64,000 nt of DNA from Symbiodinium natans. Lineage: Eukaryota; Sar; Dinophyceae; Suessiales; Symbiodiniaceae. Shown in pieces: positions 58,807 to 64,000 of the stretch (positions within the stretch are counted from its first letter, which is position 1; each line of letters begins with the position of its first letter). Location of the stretch: assembly GCA_905221605.1 (NCBI GenBank), contig CAJNDS010002468.1:782001-846000 (forward strand). The letters are read 5' to 3'. Both the position numbers and the translations under genes were made by a program. The notes beneath the pieces are model-generated. The model made no database searches, was not told the DNA's origin, and saw only the letters and a list, made by a program, of their open reading frames with translations.

Positions 58807-59688
58807 TCCTCAAAGCACTGCCAGGCCGCGTGCCACGTGGTTTCTGGACTCCGGCTGGCAGAAATGTGCTCCCGAGCTCACGACCCCGTGATAAAGAGGT
58901 TTAGGGTGCCGGGTTGAGGGTTCAGGGCTCTGTACCGCCCAAGGGTTTCGGGCACATAGTTTGTAGGGATTTGGTTCTAGGGCTCAGGGAGTATCGTGTT
59001 CAGGGATTCAGGGTTTGGGGTTTAGGGTTATGGGTCTTAGGGCTTAATTATGCTTAGTGCGCAGTGGCCGGCAAGAATGCCCCAAGTAATTCTACACGTC
59101 ATCCTAAACCTTAAACCCTAACTAAACCCTATGGCAAGTATCATCTATGGTGGTTAGGCTGTTTGGGCTGTTTGGGCTGTTTAGGTTTTTTTTTGTGTTT
59201 GGAGTGTAGGGTTTGGGGTTTAGGTGTAAGGTGGTGAGGGCACAAAGGGCTCCATGGGGGTGTAGGGTTCTTGGGGTATAGGGTTTAGGGTTTAGGGTTT
59301 AGGGTTTTTGGTTTTTGGGGTTCAGGGTTCAGGGTTTAGGGTTTAGGGTGAGTGTGCCGGGTTTCCTTCTGCGGATACCAATCGGATAGAACCTACTTCA
59401 TGGCTCTTCACGTTCACACCGTGCCCCGCCTGCACAAGCACAAACCCTATACCCTTGAATCCTAAGCCATAAGCCCTAAATCCGAAGCCCCCAAGCCCTA
59501 AACTCAAGCCAAATTCTGAAATATCTTACGTGCGAGCGCTTCAGTTCCCGAGCGATCAGTTTCTAAGGCTACCGCCGAAACCCTGAACACCCTGAACCCC
59601 CCCCCCCCCCCCCCCCCCTGCAGAAAAAAGTAAACCCCTAAACACCGTGACGCGGAAGCCCTAAACCTCAGCTCTTTTGCACCTAGCA

Positions 59689-60056
59689 AGTCTACATAGT
59701 ATCCCTAGAGACCCTATATGATAATCTCCATAAAGCCACCTTATTAACCCTACTTACTACTTACAATACGTCACAATGCTTGCGCAGCCACACCCTTCTT
59801 TCTCCACAGGAGAAGTTCAGAGCAACACCTTGTATCTGACAGTGCCATCCCTGCCGAGATGGGCTGGCAAGAGGTGTAACAGTGTGGCGACAACCCTACT
59901 TACTAAGTCAGAAGGGCTAACCCTAAACCCTAAACCCTAAACCCTAAACCCTAAACCCTAAACCCTAAACCCTAAACCCTAAACCCTAAACCCTAAACCC
60001 TAAACCCTAAACCCTAAACCCTAAACCCTACTTACTAAGTCAGAAGGGCTTCCAAG
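59689..60056 (-). mobile_element. Family 7 element (reverse) with array and 25-bp duplication
   Basis: Left part tctacatagtatccctagag to ccttattaaccctacttac; right part includes two identical 25-bp copies (59894-59918 and 60026-60050, starting ccctacttactaagtcag) on either side of a CCCTAAA array. Confidence 0.7.
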
Positions 60057-61207
60057 TACTCCAGAGCCCAGATTCCCCAAACACTGCGAAGAGTGGGCCA
60101 GGTATTCAGTAGCTTCCATAAGGGCGCCAAAATTGGTTTTAGGGTTCAGGGTTTAGGGTTTAGGGTTTAGGGATTCTGGGTTCAGGGATTTTGGGATTTA
60201 GGCTTGCCTGTGGGAGACACCTTCTCCTTGCTCGGCTCCAGTCGCAAGTAGCTGCCTGATGATGAATCAGCCCGATCACGACCACCCTCAGATGCTCCCA
60301 AACTGCCCCGGCATCCTTGCAGAAGCCCTAAACCCTAAACCCTAAACCCTAAACCCTAAACCCTAAACCCTAAACCCTAAACCCGCCTTCCAAGTCTTAC
60401 GTACTTTCTTCCAGGTTCCACACCACCAGGCGCGCGCAGCCATGCCCCATGCAGCCCCAACGGTGACATTGGCGATGACGACCCCCCGAATCGAGCCGAT
60501 CTCTCCAGTGAGCACCGCTCCTTCAGCTCCCTACTCAGAGGGTTTGGGGTTTAGGGTTTAGGGTTTAGGGTTTAGGGTTTAGGGTGGGCTGCTGCCGTTC
60601 TAAGTCTTTATTCTACGAGCTTAGTCGTATACATGGAACCCTAAAACCTGAACCCTGAACCCTAAACCCTAAACAAACCCTATATCCTCAGTCTATACAT
60701 CCCGCTCTCGCCTGGGCGTGGGTGCTCGCCGTCACCCCGAAACTCTTTTTTTTTTCTCCACTTCTCGGGTCGCAAAAATGCGAGCCCGTCGTCACTGTTG
60801 GCTCACCCAATGCGAAGCAGTCCTCGCCTTTGGGCTCACATGGTCTCTCACTGTTTGGGGACCACAATTTATATAATTTATGTATGTATATATATATATA
60901 CATATATTATTTTTAATGTATTAATACATATATATATATGCATACATATACATAGTGAATGCACATGATTTGCCGATAGCTGTAACTGAGAAGAACCGCA
61001 AGTTGATTCAAGTTCCTGAACAGCGGCCCAGACAAAAAATGCTTGCACAGACAAACCATCGTCTATGGTCACTACAGTCCTGGAAACCATCTGCTGTTAG
61101 GAGTTTGGTACCTCGAGCCTGCGACCGTGGATCATACCGGTGATTCTGCAGCTCACCTGCTGTCTAGTCTAGTCCAGTGGTACTCCTTTTCCCATTTGTT
61201 GGTTCAA

Positions 61208-61263
61208 GGTTCCCTTATAAAAGTAACCAGCCCCAAAACCGGGTGCCCTTATTACAATATGGT
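61208..61263 (+). mobile_element. Family 6 short element
   Basis: aggttcccttataaaagtaacc, then gggtgcccttattacaatat; matches the copy at 53.3 kb. Confidence 0.7.
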
Positions 61264-61964
61264 GTCTGGGCTACCAAGCAGTGCAAAGCTTTGGACAGTC
61301 TGTCGGAAGAGGTAATCATGTGTACCTCGAGGTCAACAGGGTCCGAAGAGAGGGGGGGGGGGGGTAAGCTTGCAGGGCGGCGTGCTCCTTCAACCCTAAA
61401 CCCTAAACCCTAAACCCTAAATCCTAAATCCTAAACCCTAAACCCCAAACCCTAAACCCTAAACCCTAGACCCTAGACCCTGAGCCCTGCGCCTTCAAGG
61501 CCCAGCTTCTTGCAGGGCAAGGAAACCTTTGTGATGCCCATGTTGCCGATCTTCGTCGTTGAGCTCGGGGGCTCCCATGGCATGGCTGGAACCTAGGATG
61601 CCCAGTAGCCCTAAACCCTAAACCCTAAACCCTAAACCCTTTTTGGTAGGTTTAGGTTCCCTTATTGCGCTAGTTGCGTTTCGGGTGCGTGGGATTGTCT
61701 TGGATGCGTTTCGGGTGCGTGGGAGTTTTTGGGATGATTCCTGTGTTTTGTCTCGTTTTTTGTTGGGCTGAAGGAGGTGCTGTACGTTCTTCCCTTGGAA
61801 GCTGTTATTTGGATGATGCTCTATTTGCGATGTGTGTATACATGCCCAATTATTTTACATATGTGTATATATACATATATATATGTGTGTGTGTGTATGT
61901 CTAGATGTGTGCGATTTTCTTTTATGTACCTGCGTATGCTTGTTCGCAGGATATGTAGGGAGGC

Positions 61965-62310
61965 GGGCCCCCGCACCACCACCTGAGGTGAATGCAGGGG
62001 AAACGGTTTAGGGTTTAGGGTTTAAGGTTTAGGGTTTAGGGTTTAAAGTTAGGGTTTAGCGTTTAGGGTTTAGGGCAGGCGGGCCCCCTCTACAGTGCCA
62101 GCCTGGGCACTGCGGGGGGAAAAGGCTTAGCTCGTCGCCTTAAACTAGAAATACCCTAAACCCTAAGCCCTAAAGTGCTGGGAAGGGGTGGGGGGGGGGG
62201 TCCCCTGCACTACCACCTGAGGTGAATGCAGGGGAGTAGGAGCAGGTGGGTCCCCTCTACAGTGCCAGCCCGTGCACTGCGGGGGGAAGAAGACGACGTC
62301 GCCTGAAACC
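61965..62310 (+). repeat. Diverged duplication
   Basis: The words accacctgaggtgaatgcag and ctctacagtgccagcc occur at 61979/62091 and again at 62211/62257, separated by TTTAGGG repeat in the first copy. Confidence 0.8.
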
Positions 62311-62460
62311 GTAAACCCCAGACCCTAAACCTCAAACACAAAAGCCTAAACCCTGAACCATAAAGAACTTGTAGAACTCCCAGAACCTCGGCCCTCAGAA
62401 CTCGTATCACTAAACCCTAAACCTCTAAACCCCAATCCCCAAACCCTAAACCGCAAAACC

Positions 62461-63560
62461 TAAACGCATAGAACTCCGTCCTTCAGAACGGCTAGAACTT
62501 TTAGAACTTTTAGAAGTTGTTAGAACTTTTAGAACTTTTAGAACTTTTAGAACTTTTAGAACTTTTAGAACCTGTAGAACTCGTAGAACTTGCGGAACTT
62601 GTAGAACTTCTAGAACGGTTAGAACTTTTAGAACTTTTGGAACTTCTAGAACTTTTGGAACTTTAGAAGTTTTAGAACTTTTAGAACTTGTGGAGCTTAA
62701 GTGACTTGAAGAACTTCAGTACGTTTAGAACTTTTAGAACTTTTAGAACTTCCCAAACTTGTAGTACTTCTAGAAAGGCTAGAACCTTTAGAAGAGCTTC
62801 AATGACTTGAAGAACTTAGAACTTTTAGAACTTTTAGAACTTTTAGAACTTTTAGAACTTTTAGAACTTTTAGAACTTTTAGAACTTTTAGAACTTTTAG
62901 AACTTTTGGAACTTTTGGAACTTCTGGAACTTTTAGAACTTTTAGAGCTTAAGTGAGTTGAAGAACTTTTAGTACGTTTAGAACTTTTAGAACTTTTAGA
63001 ACTTCAAGAACTTTTAGAACTTCCAAGATCGACTTGTAGTACTTCTGGAACGGCTAGAACTTTTAGAACTTTTAGAAGTTTTAGAACTCTTAGAACTTGA
63101 AGAACTTCAATGACTTGAATTTAAGAACTACCTCTAAAAGCTCTAAAAGTTCTAAAAGTTCTAAAAGTTCTAGAAGGTCTAGAAGTTCCATAGCTAGGAG
63201 AATGTCTAGAACTTTCAAAACTTCTAGAACTTTTGGAACTTTTAGAACTTTTAGAACTTTTAGAACTTTTAGAACTTTTAGAACTTTTAGAACTTTTAGA
63301 ACTTTTAGAACTTTTAGAACTTTTAGAACTTTTAGAACTTTTAGAACTTTTAGAACTTTTAGAACTTTTAGAACTTTTAGAACTTTTAGAGCTTTTAGAA
63401 CTTTTAGAACTTTTAGAACTTTTAGAACTTTTAGAACTTTTACGCTTGGAACTTTCAGAACTTTAACAACTTCCAAGTCGCAGGAAAACTTTTAGAACTT
63501 TTAGAACTTTCAAAACTAGAACGTTTAGAACTTTCAGAACTTTAACAACTTCCAAGTCGC
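62461..63560. repeat. 9-bp satellite TAGAACTTT
   Basis: TTTTAGAAC units, imperfect in the left half, near-perfect at 62820-62910 and 63235-63440, with an inverted patch at 63128-63190 (aaaagttct). The unit is a multiple of three, so it stays open in several frames. Confidence 0.97.
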
Positions 63561-63800
63561 AGAAACTCGAAAAAACACAGCTAAAACCCCATACGCCCGA
63601 AATGCGTCCAAGACATTCCCATACGCCCGAAATGCTTCCAACCCCCCTTATTAACCCTTTTAAGCAAAAAAAGGGCCACCCTTCAAAAAGCGTAGGTTCC
63701 TGGGCAGCCGAGGAACCGTTTCCTCTTCCTTTGCCTTGACACAGCTGGTCACCTCAATCCCTGCGACCCGGTGGCAAGGGGGAGGGGGGGGTGGCCCAGA

Positions 63801-63918
63801 GACTCCAAAAAACCCCTTCAGTAAGGAACATATACCTGAAATTATATTTAGTAGGAACCCCAATAATAGGATTTAAGGGTTACCCTTCATAATGAAGGGG
63901 TTTTGGAGTCTCTCCTGG
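63801..63918 (+). mobile_element. Introner-like element, family 8
   Basis: gagactccaaaaaacccctt at left and aaggggttttggagtctc at right, with ggaacatataccttga-like interior as in 402-502. Confidence 0.85.
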
Positions 63919-63984
63919 GGGGGGTTTCCGGTGTAGCGTTTAAGAATTCAAGGGCTCCAGCAGGTCATGCACCTTCCAGTCGCC

Positions 63985-64000
63985 TACTTGAAGGTTCATG
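63985..64000 (+). mobile_element. Introner-like element, family 1, cut by window end
   Basis: The last 16 bases, tacttgaaggttcatg, match the left end of the family. Confidence 0.6.

Larger units (their letters stand above)
1..64000. repeat. Dispersed telomere-like TTTAGGG / CCCTAAA repeats
   Basis: Runs of the plant/alveolate-type telomere heptamer, perfect or with one- or two-base changes, occupy a large share of the window in both orientations. Clear perfect or near-perfect arrays are at 2763-2984 (G strand), 10299-10490 (C), 19675-19737 (C), 37190-37262 (G), 39957-40020 (C), 43832-43906 (G), 45045-45110 (C), 49169-49224 (G), 50151-50205 (C), 52326-52380 (C), 58497-58585 (C) and 59919-60027 (C). 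Stretches between listed features that exceed 300 bases contain mainly degenerate copies of this repeat and no gene I can support. Confidence 0.95.

Noticed and set aside
63090-63495. ORFs of 77-132 codons with LEL, TFR or VLK repeats
   Set aside because: Translations of the 9-bp satellite; open in several frames at once.

Overview
The window looks like nuclear DNA from a dinoflagellate, or less likely another alveolate or alga with plant-type telomere repeats. Four observations support this. (1) Perfect and degenerate TTTAGGG/CCCTAAA heptamers occur across almost all 64 kb, in both orientations, so this is chromosome-interior sequence and not a chromosome end. (2) Short exon-like islands (about 24-215 bp) are separated by long introns, with some GC-type or otherwise non-canonical donors. 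(3) Many short elements with terminal inverted repeats lie in the introns and resemble dinoflagellate introner elements. (4) One gene encodes a multi-pass membrane protein with a TIR-like motif block of a kind I recognise as common in dinoflagellates. No bacterial, organellar, rRNA, tRNA or CRISPR feature was recognised. All recognisable coding sequence is on the + strand.

Layout. 1-5.5 kb: telomere-like repeat with little else, including a head-to-head TTTAGGG/CCCTAAA junction at 2984/2985. 5.5-8.4 kb: an invertible minisatellite of about 30-35 bp units, bracketed by two CGGTT-rich blocks. 8.4-28 kb: small exon islands in telomere-like introns, several encoding charged, heptad-like peptides, plus a possible transposase-derived fragment near 23.9 kb. 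28.2-32.0 kb: an island nearly free of telomere repeat, with short hairpin repeats, a 640-bp TTCCCTCC octamer array and unassigned ORFs. 32-48 kb: more exon islands and many introner-like elements. 48.6-54.7 kb: the best gene in the window, a 14-exon model with a start codon, a stop codon and reading phases that agree at nearly every junction. 54.7-62.4 kb: telomere-like repeat, an 83-bp tandem repeat inside an introner-like element, and duplications. 62.4-63.6 kb: a 9-bp TAGAACTTT satellite. 63.6-64 kb: two more introner-like elements.

The main observation is architectural. Exon islands tend to lie between CCCTAAA-rich DNA on the 5' side and TTTAGGG-rich DNA on the 3' side. Many introns therefore begin with the G-rich strand and end with the C-rich strand, and their RNA ends are complementary. 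At least nine families of inverted-repeat elements share the same introns, and some supply the splice acceptor. In one family, telomere-like arrays sit at the same internal TAGGGTT motif in two copies, which suggests arrays grow from short seeds inside these elements. Most long computed ORFs here are translations of simple repeats and are not annotated as genes.
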